DNA from: Chitinophaga pinensis
Lineage (GTDB): Bacteria > Bacteroidota > Bacteroidia > AKYH767-A > OLB10
Assembly (NCBI GenBank): GCA_945872015.1
Contig: CAMBYJ010000133.1
Coordinates: 1-5,680 of the forward strand
Length of the DNA: 5,680 nt
Reading direction: 5' to 3'
Shown here: positions 1 through 5,680 of the stretch, one piece after another
How the letters are laid out: the number at the start of each line of letters is the position of its first letter
How positions within the stretch are numbered: the stretch's first letter is position 1
The notes under the pieces: model-generated
The model's input: only the letters and a program-made list of their open reading frames with translations
What the model was told of the DNA's origin: nothing
The model's database searches: none
Translations under genes and position numbers: made by a program

Positions 1-1
1 A

Positions 2-532
2 GTAACAGTTAACCCTGTAGCAACATTTACAGTAAGCACTAATGGACCATTATCATTCTGTCAAGGTGGAAATGTTACTATTAGTGTTTCTAGCTCTAAC
101 GCTCAAGGATATGTGTGGTATAGAAACAACTCTACAATTAATAATGCTACTTCATCAAGCTATAGAGTCACTAGTGCGGGTACATACCTTGTAAGAGTTC
201 AGCGAGGAAACTGTGGCGTATTCTCTTCTCCATACGTTGTAACAATCCCTTGTAGAGAGGGAGAGTTAACATCAACTAATATCACTAGCTACCCAAATCC
301 TTTTAGTGAAACAGTAAACTTTAATTTAGAATTATCAGAGTCAAGTCCTGTATCATTAAAATTGTACACCTTAGCAGGACAGCTTATTGAGGAGATACTG
401 AACGACTCTTATTTAAGTGCTGGTGAATCAAATATTCAATACAATAGTGAACAGTTAACGAATGGAATTTACATTGCAGAAATACAGACTTCATCAGAAA
501 CAAAAAGAATAAAAATCTGCAAACAGCATTAG
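2..532 (+). CDS. C-terminal part of a secreted Ig-like-repeat protein with T9SS type A sorting domain (5' end outside window)
   Basis: The reading frame is open from the left edge, giving 176 visible residues, so this is the tail of a larger protein and no start codon should be called here. Residues 1-5 (VTVNP) look like the end of a preceding repeat. Residues about 6-84 form one Ig-like beta-sandwich repeat of the kind found in large Bacteroidota surface proteins, with FCQGG near the start, a VWYRNN core, a SAGTYLVRV strand and cysteines at 20, 71 and 84. Residues about 92-176 match the Por secretion-system C-terminal sorting domain: YPNPF at 97-101, then VSLKLYTLAGQLI, NGIYIAEI and the basic KRIKI end. 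In that family the domain directs export through the outer membrane by the type IX system and is removed, often with attachment to anionic LPS. The function of the missing N-terminal part (adhesin, enzyme or other) cannot be told from here. Its stop codon overlaps that of the convergent namZ-like gene. Confidence 0.88.
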   Translation, partial: VTVNPVATFTVSTNGPLSFCQGGNVTISVSSSNAQGYVWYRNNSTINNATSSSYRVTSAGTYLVRVQRGNCGVFSSPYVVTIPCREGELTSTNITSYPNPFSETVNFNLELSESSPVSLKLYTLAGQLIEEILNDSYLSAGESNIQYNSEQLTNGIYIAEIQTSSETKRIKICKQH

Positions 533-1707
533 AAATCTTTGTAGAGAAGATATTTTTTTCTGACTACTTTAAATGCTTCTAATTTTTCTCCCCATGTATT
601 TCTTATTTCGTTTTCGGAAAGCCCAGCTTCAATTTGCTTTTTAAGCGCATCTGTCCCCGCAAGCTTATCAAAAAATGAATTAAAAAAATCATTTTTGTTA
701 CTAGCTTCATTATATAGCTGAATAATCCAATTTAAGTTTAATTGCCCTTCAGACGAAGCAAACTTTTCTCCGTATTCGCTTACATTATACCCTCTACATT
801 TTTGATTTTCATACAAAGGAGTCTTTGCCTTGCCTGGAATACTAATAGGTGTAAAATAATAGTCGCCACTTTTATTATCTGGATACCCGAAAATCTGAAA
901 TGGTTTATCCGTTCCTCTTCCAACACTGATTTTAGTTCCTTCAAAAAAACACAACGAAGGATACAAATAAATAGATTCCATATTAGGAAGATTAGGAGAA
1001 GGTGGAACTGGTAAAACGACATTTGATTTATGATTCCAATTTCCTACGGGAATTACTTTTAAATTGCACTGCTTATTTTTTGCTTTAAAATACTCGCCAT
1101 TTAAATACAAAGCATACTCCCCTATTGACATTCCATGTACAACAGGAATAGGTTGCATTCCAACAAACGATTTAAATGCAGTATCTAGCACAGGACCATC
1201 AACATAAAATCCATTCGGATTAGGACGATCTAAAACAATGAGTGGAAGTTTATTTTCAATGCAAGATTCCATGACATATTGCAGGGTGCTTATGTAAGTG
1301 TAAAATCGAACACCAACATCTTGAATATCGAATATCACAACTTGAACACCTTTTAAATCTTCCTTCGTTGGCTTATAATGTTTGCCATACAATGAAATTA
1401 CTTTAACGCCAGACTTCTTATCCATGCCATTGCTTAAATGCTCTCCAGCTTCTGCATCACCTCTGAATCCATGTTCAGGAGCAAACACGCATTTTACTTT
1501 TATTTTGCTGCTAAGCAAGGAATCAACTAAGTGCTTGTTCCCTATCATTGATGTAGGATTTGCAACAACAGCAACATTCTTTTTTTTAAGTGATGGAAGG
1601 TAAAGCTCAGTTCTCTCAGCACCCGCAATGTAATTAGAAGTTTGAGAAAAACTAATAAATGACCATCCACTAAAAATTATCAGAAGCGCATATTTAATCT
1701 TATTCAC
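529..1707 (-). CDS. namZ: Exo-beta-N-acetylmuramidase NamZ-like protein (DUF1343), exported
   Basis: This is a 392-residue protein of the DUF1343/NamZ family (glycoside hydrolase GH171). Characterised members remove terminal N-acetylmuramic acid from the non-reducing end of peptidoglycan fragments. Family hallmarks, counted from the GTG start, are FAPEHGFRG (75-83, with the Glu-His pair thought to lie in the active site), DIQDVGVRFYTYIST (127-141), LDRPNPNG (159-166), HGMSIGE (191-197), PPSPNLP (235-241) and EGTKISVGRGTDKPF (256-270). I chose GTG at 1707 because it begins a clean Sec signal peptide (NKIK, a hydrophobic core, then FISFSQ, cleavage near residue 21). The longer TTG start at 1770 would add 21 residues in front of that signal, would overlap the divergent permease gene, and would place the promoter inside the gene. 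The product should act in the periplasm. No MurNAc kinase, etherase or transporter is visible nearby. The family is secure; exact substrate is inferred. Confidence 0.9.
   Translation of the reverse strand: MNKIKYALLIIFSGWSFISFSQTSNYIAGAERTELYLPSLKKKNVAVVANPTSMIGNKHLVDSLLSSKIKVKCVFAPEHGFRGDAEAGEHLSNGMDKKSGVKVISLYGKHYKPTKEDLKGVQVVIFDIQDVGVRFYTYISTLQYVMESCIENKLPLIVLDRPNPNGFYVDGPVLDTAFKSFVGMQPIPVVHGMSIGEYALYLNGEYFKAKNKQCNLKVIPVGNWNHKSNVVLPVPPSPNLPNMESIYLYPSLCFFEGTKISVGRGTDKPFQIFGYPDNKSGDYYFTPISIPGKAKTPLYENQKCRGYNVSEYGEKFASSEGQLNLNWIIQLYNEASNKNDFFNSFFDKLAGTDALKKQIEAGLSENEIRNTWGEKLEAFKVVRKKYLLYKDF
535..559 (+). terminator. Weak candidate rho-independent terminator for the T9SS-tail gene
   Basis: Three bases after the stop codon, ATCTTT (535-540) can pair with GAAGAT (546-551), including one T-G pair, around a 5-base loop. 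One A and seven T (553-559) follow. The position and T-run suit a terminator. The stem is short and AT-rich, however, and the same bases encode the last residues of the convergent NamZ-like protein (a Lys/Tyr/Leu-rich end), so it may be chance. Confidence 0.3.
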
Positions 1708-1725
1708 GGATAAACAATTATTAGG

Positions 1726-1744
1726 TAAATTTAGGCCAAATTTA
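1726..1744. repeat. 7-bp inverted repeat (dyad) in the namZ/permease divergent promoter region
   Basis: TAAATTT (1726-1732) and AAATTTA (1738-1744) are perfect inverted repeats around AGGCC. The right arm coincides with the -7 box of the namZ-like gene. The left arm gives TAAATTTA (1726-1733) on the plus strand, one base short of a TAnnTTTG box for the permease, whose start lies 23 bases downstream. It could be an operator or simply two back-to-back -7 boxes. No -33 TTG is visible at the right distance for the plus direction. The dyad itself is visible; any role is inference. Confidence 0.4.
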
Positions 1745-1771
1745 AGTAATATCAGATTGAGCCTTAGCAAA
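1737..1771 (-). promoter_or_regulatory. Bacteroidota-type promoter of the namZ-like gene
   Basis: Read on the minus strand, TTTG (1771-1768) is followed after 23 bases by TAAATTTG (1744-1737). This fits the known Bacteroidota consensus TTG-N17-23-TAnnTTTG at both boxes. Transcription would begin about 5-8 bases further on, leaving a short leader of roughly 20-25 bases before the GTG at 1707. This supports that start over the upstream TTG at 1770. The -33 box lies inside the first codons of the divergent permease gene. Confidence 0.6.
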
Positions 1772-2980
1772 CTTTTAGCAGACAGAATTTATGAATCGAA
1801 TAACGATTCAAAGAAAACGGCAAAACCTGTAGTAATTATTGCTATATCAGGAATTGCTTTAGGTGTTGTTGCTATGCTTCTTTCCGTAATGGTGGTTACA
1901 GGATTTAAAAACGAAATCTCGGATAAAGTTACTGGATTTATGTCGGCTATTAGAGTGCATCAATTAGCCAACAATAATTCGTTTGAAGAAGTTCCGATAT
2001 CCAGCAATCAAAACTATTTACAAGAAATAAAAAAAATAAATGGAGTTACGTCCATTCAAAATTACGCGCATAAAGCAGGGATATTAAAGGCTAAAGATGA
2101 AATACAAGGTGTAGTTTTAAAAGGTGTTGACAATACATTTGACTGGGACTTTTTCAAAAATAAAATAACGAAAGGAGATAGAATCAACGTTAACAATTTA
2201 AACAAGAACGAAGCACTTGTGTCTAAAAATTTATGCGACAAATTAAATCTTAAAGTTGGAGATTCCTTTTTGATATTTTTTATTCAAGAAGACCGTAAAG
2301 TAAGGAAGTTTATTGTCAAAGGGATTTACAACACAGGGTTAAGTGAGGACTTTGACAACCTCTATGTTTTTTGCTCGATGAACGTCATTCAGAAAGTGAA
2401 TAATTGGGAAAGCACACAAGTAGCAGGATTTGAAATTAAAGTTGACGATTTAAACAATCTTGATAATATCAGAAAAGAAATTAACGATAAAGTAGATTAT
2501 CAAACCAATGTGCAAACAGTAAAAGAAATTTATCCTCAAATTTTTAATTGGCTTGAACTACAAAATTTAAATGTTATTGTAATTATTGTTTTAATTAGTT
2601 TGATTGCAGGTACAACTATGATCAGCACCTTACTAATATTAATTTTAGAAAACAGAAGACCAATCGGACTTCTAAAAGCAATTGGCGCAAGTGATCAAAC
2701 ATTAACTAAAACCTTCTTGAATTTGTCAAGCAAGATTTTAATAAGGGGATTGTTATTGGGAAATATTATTGGTTTAGGATTAGCCTATTTTCAATTAAAA
2801 ACCGGCTTTATTACTTTGGATGAATCATCCTATTACATAAAAAGTGTCCCGATTAATTTTAGCATAACAGGTATCTTATTCATTAACCTTGGAACTTACC
2901 TAATTTGCATGCTAATGCTGTTGATTCCAGGAAAGATTATATCTAAGATTAATCCGATAGAATCGTTACGCTTCGATTAA
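1757..2980 (+). CDS. FtsX-like ABC transporter permease, LolC/LolE-type (lipoprotein-release family)
   Basis: This is a 407-residue inner-membrane protein with the MacB/FtsX/LolC-E permease layout. A short cytoplasmic start (ADRIYES) leads to transmembrane helix 1 at about 24-48, then VTGFKNEISDKVTGF, a family hallmark. A large periplasmic domain follows (about 50-268), then helices at about 271-297, 327-346 and 370-391. The cytoplasmic ILENRRPIGLLKAIGAS segment (296-312) contacts the ATPase in this family, and the C-terminal NPIESLRF (399-406) is also typical. Relatives extract lipoproteins from the inner membrane with the LolD ATPase; many Bacteroidota homologues have undefined substrates, so no symbol is given. 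No ATPase gene is present in the window. The start is taken as TTG at 1757: no ATG or GTG lies in frame just upstream, and the next Met (residue 40) is inside helix 1. The upstream sequence is A/T-rich without a Shine-Dalgarno. Confidence 0.85.
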   Translation: MSLSKLLADRIYESNNDSKKTAKPVVIIAISGIALGVVAMLLSVMVVTGFKNEISDKVTGFMSAIRVHQLANNNSFEEVPISSNQNYLQEIKKINGVTSIQNYAHKAGILKAKDEIQGVVLKGVDNTFDWDFFKNKITKGDRINVNNLNKNEALVSKNLCDKLNLKVGDSFLIFFIQEDRKVRKFIVKGIYNTGLSEDFDNLYVFCSMNVIQKVNNWESTQVAGFEIKVDDLNNLDNIRKEINDKVDYQTNVQTVKEIYPQIFNWLELQNLNVIVIIVLISLIAGTTMISTLLILILENRRPIGLLKAIGASDQTLTKTFLNLSSKILIRGLLLGNIIGLGLAYFQLKTGFITLDESSYYIKSVPINFSITGILFINLGTYLICMLMLLIPGKIISKINPIESLRFD

Positions 2981-2982
2981 TA

Positions 2983-3384
2983 CTACCAGTTAAAAGTTAT
3001 GGTTTGTTTTAAGTCGGGATGCAGACTCAAAGCAACTGGACAGGAAGCTGCAGCCTTTTCAATCAACAACCTTTCTTTTTCGCCATAGTTATTGATTGGA
3101 AATGAAAAGTCTATGACTATTTCACCCACCCTTCTTGGATTTGCAGCCATTATTTTAGTTATGCTGATTTTTGTTCCATCAATTGAAAATCCATGTGTAT
3201 TGGCAGCGATCCCCATAATGGTTAACATACAAGAACCTAGTGAGGCCGCTAATAAATCAGTTGGTGAAAAAGCTTCCCCCTTTCCGTTATTATCAAGAGG
3301 AGCATCGGTTATGATAGCATTTTGTGAAGAAACATGAGTTGCTTGAGTACGCAATTCGCCCGTATAGATTGTTTGTATTGTCAT
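2983..3384 (-). CDS. OsmC family protein (probable thiol peroxidase)
   Basis: This is a 133-residue cytoplasmic protein of the OsmC/Ohr fold, near the usual family length of 130-145. Both redox cysteines are present: Cys52 in AASLGSCMLTIMG and Cys115 in AASCPVALSLHPD. The GEAFSPTDLLAASLG segment (37-50) is the family signature and carries Glu38, equivalent to the active-site Glu. The family reduces organic or inorganic hydroperoxides, with the two cysteines forming the reactive pair, and works as a homodimer. It resembles the OsmC-like (YhfA-type) branch often found in Bacteroidota more than Ohr, but this is a judgement by eye. I chose ATG at 3384, giving MTIQTIYTGELR, a typical OsmC beginning. 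A GTG at 3420 would add 12 hydrophobic residues not expected in this family. It converges on the permease gene with 2 bp between the stops and diverges from the barrel-protein gene. Confidence 0.9.
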   Translation of the reverse strand: MTIQTIYTGELRTQATHVSSQNAIITDAPLDNNGKGEAFSPTDLLAASLGSCMLTIMGIAANTHGFSIDGTKISITKIMAANPRRVGEIVIDFSFPINNYGEKERLLIEKAAASCPVALSLHPDLKQTITFNW

Positions 3385-3389
3385 AGGTC

Positions 3390-3397
3390 CAAAAATA
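3390..3397 (-). promoter_or_regulatory. Candidate -7 promoter box for the osmC-family gene
   Basis: On the minus strand this reads TATTTTTG, a perfect match to TAnnTTTG, ending 5 bases before the ATG at 3384. Transcription would start at or next to the start codon, so the message would be leaderless or nearly so. No TTG box is seen 17-23 bases upstream, so the evidence is the -7 match and its position only. Confidence 0.4.
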
Positions 3398-3439
3398 AGA
3401 ATTGCCAATAAAATAGCCACGCGATAATGCCGTTAATTG

Positions 3440-3447
3440 TATATTTG
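3440..3447 (+). promoter_or_regulatory. Candidate -7 promoter box for the barrel protein-lipA-gap operon
   Basis: TATATTTG is a perfect match to the Bacteroidota -7 consensus TAnnTTTG. It ends 5 bases before the ATG at 3453, the same spacing as the divergent osmC box. The expected -33 position (about 3413-3423) has no TTG. The two -7 boxes lie 42 bases apart in opposite directions, so polymerase binding at one would probably hinder the other. Confidence 0.4.
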
Positions 3448-3452
3448 TAAAT

Positions 3453-4217
3453 ATGATTTGCGCACGCCGGATATGGATTCTCTTTTTAATGTTGCTTTGC
3501 AGCATTGGTGCATTTTCGCAAGTTGTCAATCCGAATGAATATGTAGAGGAGAAACCTCCTTTAATGAAAGGTGAAATTGCTTTTGGATTGAATGTACATA
3601 CAAGTGGTACAATTGGATTACAGTTTAGAAAAGCAACCAATCTCACAGGATATAAAAAATTTTATTGGGAAGCCGATTTGGTTGGAATGAAACATCCAAA
3701 GGAAATTAAATCTGTTAACCGATATTTTACGGATGCGAAAGCGTTTGTTTTTGGAAAGCAAAACAACCTAACTATTATAAGAGCAGGGGCAGGATTCGAA
3801 AAAACGCTTTATAGTAAGTTTGAAAAAAATGGTGTTGATATAAGGTTGGTTTACGGAGGGGGATTGTCGCTAGGAATTACCAAGCCTGTTTACTTAAACA
3901 TATTGGAACCTACTGGCAAATTTGGGGAGTTTGATATCATCGTTGAAGAATACGACCCCAACAAACATTTCCTTGATAATATTTATGGTAGGGCGCCATT
4001 CACCTATGGAATTAATCAAATTAATTTTCACCCCGGAGCGTATGGCAGGATAGCCTTTAACTTTGAATACTCTCCTATTTACTATGATATAAAATCACTC
4101 GAATTAGGAGCTATCGTTGATGCATATCCGAAAGATATTCCGATAATGGCATTGATTGATAATAAAAAGTTTTATTTCACATTTTATATGACTTTCATTT
4201 ACGGAAGAAAAAAATAG
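3453..4217 (+). CDS. Exported protein of unknown function, probable outer-membrane beta-barrel
   Basis: I do not recognise a named family for this 254-residue protein. A clear Sec signal peptide opens it (basic ARR, hydrophobic 7-18, GAFSQ, cleavage near residue 22). The cysteine at 16 follows Leu, so it does not make a lipobox. The mature part alternates amphipathic strands with polar turns: GEIAFGLNVH, GTIGLQFRKA, KFYWEADLVGM, LTIIRAGAGFEKTLY, IRLVYGGGLSLGITKPVYL, GAYGRIAFNFEYS, SLELGAIVDAYP and FYFTFYMTFIYG. The aromatic last strand just before the basic end is typical of small outer-membrane barrels. I infer an 8-strand or similar barrel; no catalytic motif is visible. The ATG at 3453 starts the signal peptide directly. 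Only 4 bases separate it from lipA, so the two are probably co-transcribed, but no functional link to lipoate is evident from the sequence. Confidence 0.75.
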   Translation: MICARRIWILFLMLLCSIGAFSQVVNPNEYVEEKPPLMKGEIAFGLNVHTSGTIGLQFRKATNLTGYKKFYWEADLVGMKHPKEIKSVNRYFTDAKAFVFGKQNNLTIIRAGAGFEKTLYSKFEKNGVDIRLVYGGGLSLGITKPVYLNILEPTGKFGEFDIIVEEYDPNKHFLDNIYGRAPFTYGINQINFHPGAYGRIAFNFEYSPIYYDIKSLELGAIVDAYPKDIPIMALIDNKKFYFTFYMTFIYGRKK

Positions 4218-4221
4218 ACGG

Positions 4222-5088
4222 ATGGATTCAGAAAAATCAATTTCAGAAAAAAACAAAAAACCAAGTTGGTTAAAAGTAAAACTACCTATTGGTGAAGAAT
4301 ACAGAAAAGTTCGCGAATTAGTAACTGATAATAAACTTCACACGATTTGCGAAAGTGGTAATTGTCCGAACATGGGCGAATGTTGGGGTGCTGGTACTGC
4401 AACGTTTATGATACTTGGGAATATTTGTACCCGATCATGTGGATTTTGTGCAGTTGCAACAGGACGACCTTCGGCAGTAGACAAAAATGAACCTATGCGT
4501 GTGGCGGACTCTGTTAAAATAATGGGAGTTAAACATTGCGTGGTAACATCAGTAGATCGCGACGACTTAAAAGATGGTGGTGCACAAATATGGGTTGAAA
4601 CCATAAACACTATACGAGAAGTTAGTCCAGGAACAACGCTAGAAACATTGATTCCTGATTTTCAAGGCAAATGGGACAACTTACAAATGGTAATTGATGT
4701 TGCTCCAGAAATTATTTCACACAACTTAGAAACTGTGAGGAGACTGACAAAACAAGTTCGAATACAAGCAAAATATGATCGTTCTTTAGAAGTACTAAAA
4801 AGAGTAAGTGATGCGGGTGTCAGAGCTAAATCAGGAGTTATGTTAGGCTTAGGTGAAACAGAAGAAGAGGTGTTGGAAACAATGGATGATTTAGTAAACG
4901 CTGGTGTGAGTATTATGACACTTGGCCAATATTTACAACCAACAAAAAAACATTTAGAGGTTGTTGAGTTTATTACGCCTGAGAAATTTAATTACTATAA
5001 GGAAATAGGAATGCAAAAGGGATTGAAGTATGTTGAAAGTGGTCCTTTGGTTCGCTCATCTTATCACGCAGAAAAACATTTGTTCTAA
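4222..5088 (+). CDS. lipA: Lipoyl synthase (radical SAM)
   Basis: LipA inserts two sulfur atoms at C6 and C8 of octanoyl chains bound to the E2 and H proteins of pyruvate and 2-oxoglutarate dehydrogenases and the glycine cleavage system. All expected ligands are present in the 288 residues. Cys43, Cys48 and Cys54 in CESGNCPNMGEC bind the auxiliary 4Fe-4S cluster that is consumed as sulfur donor. Cys69, Cys73 and Cys76 in CTRSCGFC bind the SAM-cleaving cluster. The C-terminal VRSSYHAEK (277-285) supplies the conserved serine ligand of the auxiliary cluster. VTSVDRDDLKDGGAQ, ETLIPDF, HNLETV, KSGVMLGLGE and GQYLQPTKKH are further family blocks. Length is at the short end of the usual 290-320 because the N-terminal extension is brief; the gene looks intact. 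It is cytoplasmic. It begins 4 bases after the barrel-protein stop and overlaps gap by one base. No lipB is in view. Confidence 0.97.
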   Translation: MDSEKSISEKNKKPSWLKVKLPIGEEYRKVRELVTDNKLHTICESGNCPNMGECWGAGTATFMILGNICTRSCGFCAVATGRPSAVDKNEPMRVADSVKIMGVKHCVVTSVDRDDLKDGGAQIWVETINTIREVSPGTTLETLIPDFQGKWDNLQMVIDVAPEIISHNLETVRRLTKQVRIQAKYDRSLEVLKRVSDAGVRAKSGVMLGLGETEEEVLETMDDLVNAGVSIMTLGQYLQPTKKHLEVVEFITPEKFNYYKEIGMQKGLKYVESGPLVRSSYHAEKHLF

Positions 5089-5680
5089 TGAAAAAAATCA
5101 ACGTTGCCATTAATGGCTTTGGCAGAATTGGCAGAACCTTTTTGAGAAAAGTTTTTCTTGATGAAAAAATAAATATTGTTGCAATTAATGACCTAACTGC
5201 ACCTGCTACATTAGCTCATTTACTTAAATACGATTCTATTCATGGCAAATTCCCTGCTACAATAGAAGCAGGAGAAAACTATATCGTAGTTAACAACGTC
5301 AAAATTCAAATTACAGCCGAGAAGGACCCTTCGTTATTGCCATGGAATAAGTTAAACGTAGATGTTGTATTAGAGTCGACTGGAAAATTCACAAAAGAAG
5401 AAGACGCAAAGAAACACATTATTGCAGGGGCAAAAAAAGTAATAATTAGTGCACCAGCTACTGGCGACATTAAATCTGTTGTGATGGGTGTAAATGAGAA
5501 TATTCTTGATGGAAGTGAATTAGTTATTTCAAATGCATCTTGCACAACGAATAATGCAGCGCCAATGATTGCATTACTTGATAAGAATTTTGAAATCGAA
5601 GATGCTTATGTAACTACTGTCCATGCTTATACTGGGGATCAGAATATTCATGATGGTCCACATAAAGACTTAAGAAGGTC
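5088..5680 (+). CDS. gap: Glyceraldehyde-3-phosphate dehydrogenase, type I (3' end outside window)
   Basis: The first 197 complete codons are visible and the frame is still open at the right edge. The enzyme oxidises glyceraldehyde-3-phosphate with phosphate and NAD to 1,3-bisphosphoglycerate in glycolysis, or runs in reverse in gluconeogenesis. The NAD-binding start INGFGRIGR (8-16) is followed by INDLT with Asp35, the acidic residue that normally selects NAD over NADP. LLKYDSIHGKF (45-55), ESTGKF (96-101) and SNASCTTNN (148-156) follow; the catalytic cysteine is Cys152 and the partner histidine is His179 in TTVHAYT. The later stretch reads TGDQNIHDGPHKDLRR, a variant of the usual loop but not a loss of any key residue. 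The ATG shares its A with the lipA stop codon (TAATG) and has no Shine-Dalgarno, so it is probably translated by coupling to lipA. Organisms of this phylum often carry more than one gap gene, so the physiological direction is uncertain. Confidence 0.96.
   Translation, partial: MKKINVAINGFGRIGRTFLRKVFLDEKINIVAINDLTAPATLAHLLKYDSIHGKFPATIEAGENYIVVNNVKIQITAEKDPSLLPWNKLNVDVVLESTGKFTKEEDAKKHIIAGAKKVIISAPATGDIKSVVMGVNENILDGSELVISNASCTTNNAAPMIALLDKNFEIEDAYVTTVHAYTGDQNIHDGPHKDLRR

Noticed and set aside
742..1022. Open frames on both strands inside the namZ-like gene
   Set aside because: They lie within a continuous, well-conserved NamZ frame, show no recognisable protein and have no promoter of their own.
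1382..1603. 73-residue plus-strand open frame opposite the N-terminal part of namZ
   Set aside because: It is antisense to the conserved EHGFRG region, and its composition is what the reverse of that coding sequence gives.
1700..1733. Full promoter for the permease on the plus strand
   Set aside because: The -7-like TAAATTTA misses the last G, and no TTG lies 17-23 bases upstream, so it is mentioned only with the dyad.
2961..2978. Hairpin AATCG/CGATT at the end of the permease gene as a bidirectional terminator
   Set aside because: The stem is only 5 bp with an 8-base loop, no T-run follows on either strand, and the bases encode the conserved NPIESLRF end.
3092..3337. Plus-strand open frame opposite the osmC-family gene
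   Set aside because: The minus-strand frame carries both OsmC cysteines and the family signature; the opposite frame matches nothing.
3293..3646. 117-residue minus-strand open frame spanning the osmC/barrel divergent region
   Set aside because: It overlaps two well-supported genes and the promoter region, and its protein shows no domain pattern.
4338..4610. Minus-strand open frame inside lipA
   Set aside because: It is antisense to the cysteine motifs of LipA, with no independent support.
5306..5545. Minus-strand open frame inside gap
   Set aside because: It is antisense to the conserved NAD-binding and catalytic region of GAPDH.
1..5680. CRISPR array, insertion sequence, tRNA/rRNA, toxin-antitoxin pair or defence genes
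   Set aside because: No direct repeat array, transposase motif, cloverleaf-like segment or paired small genes were found; almost every base belongs to housekeeping or envelope genes.

Overview
The window looks like an ordinary, densely packed chromosomal segment from a low-GC member of the Bacteroidota. Four things point there: a type IX secretion (T9SS) C-terminal sorting domain on a secreted repeat protein, Bacteroidota-type promoter elements (TAnnTTTG), near-absence of Shine-Dalgarno sequences, and the AT-rich, Lys/Asn/Ile-rich proteins. I cannot name the genus. I see no mobile element, CRISPR array, RNA gene or phage gene, and no gene-free stretch longer than about 70 bases.

Layout, left to right. 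(1) Positions 2-532 (+): the C-terminal end of a large secreted protein, with an Ig-like repeat followed by a T9SS sorting domain. (2) Positions 529-1707 (-): a NamZ/DUF1343-type exo-beta-N-acetylmuramidase with a signal peptide. It converges on gene 1 so tightly that the two stop codons overlap. (3) Positions 1757-2980 (+): a LolC/LolE-like FtsX-family ABC permease, diverging from namZ across about 49 bp that hold a good promoter and a dyad. (4) Positions 2983-3384 (-): an OsmC-family thiol peroxidase-like protein, convergent with the permease with a 2-bp gap. (5) Positions 3453-4217 (+): a signal-peptide-bearing, probably outer-membrane beta-barrel protein of unknown function, diverging from osmC. 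(6) Positions 4222-5088 (+): lipA, lipoyl synthase. (7) Positions 5088-5680 (+): the 5' part of gap, glyceraldehyde-3-phosphate dehydrogenase, running off the right edge.

Genes 5-7 form a probable operon (4-bp gap, then a TAATG stop/start overlap). It joins an uncharacterised envelope protein to two central-carbon enzymes: LipA makes the cofactor of pyruvate and 2-oxoglutarate dehydrogenases, and GAPDH feeds glycolysis towards pyruvate. Genes 1-4 alternate in strand and are probably expressed separately. Several of them concern the cell envelope: secretion, muropeptide hydrolysis and lipoprotein/envelope permease function.

I found no convincing new biological system. The points most worth a second look are the unknown barrel protein tied to lipA-gap, the two divergent promoter regions (one with a dyad, one whose -7 boxes both sit 5 bases from the start codon), the overlapping convergent gene ends, and the non-ATG starts of namZ and the permease.
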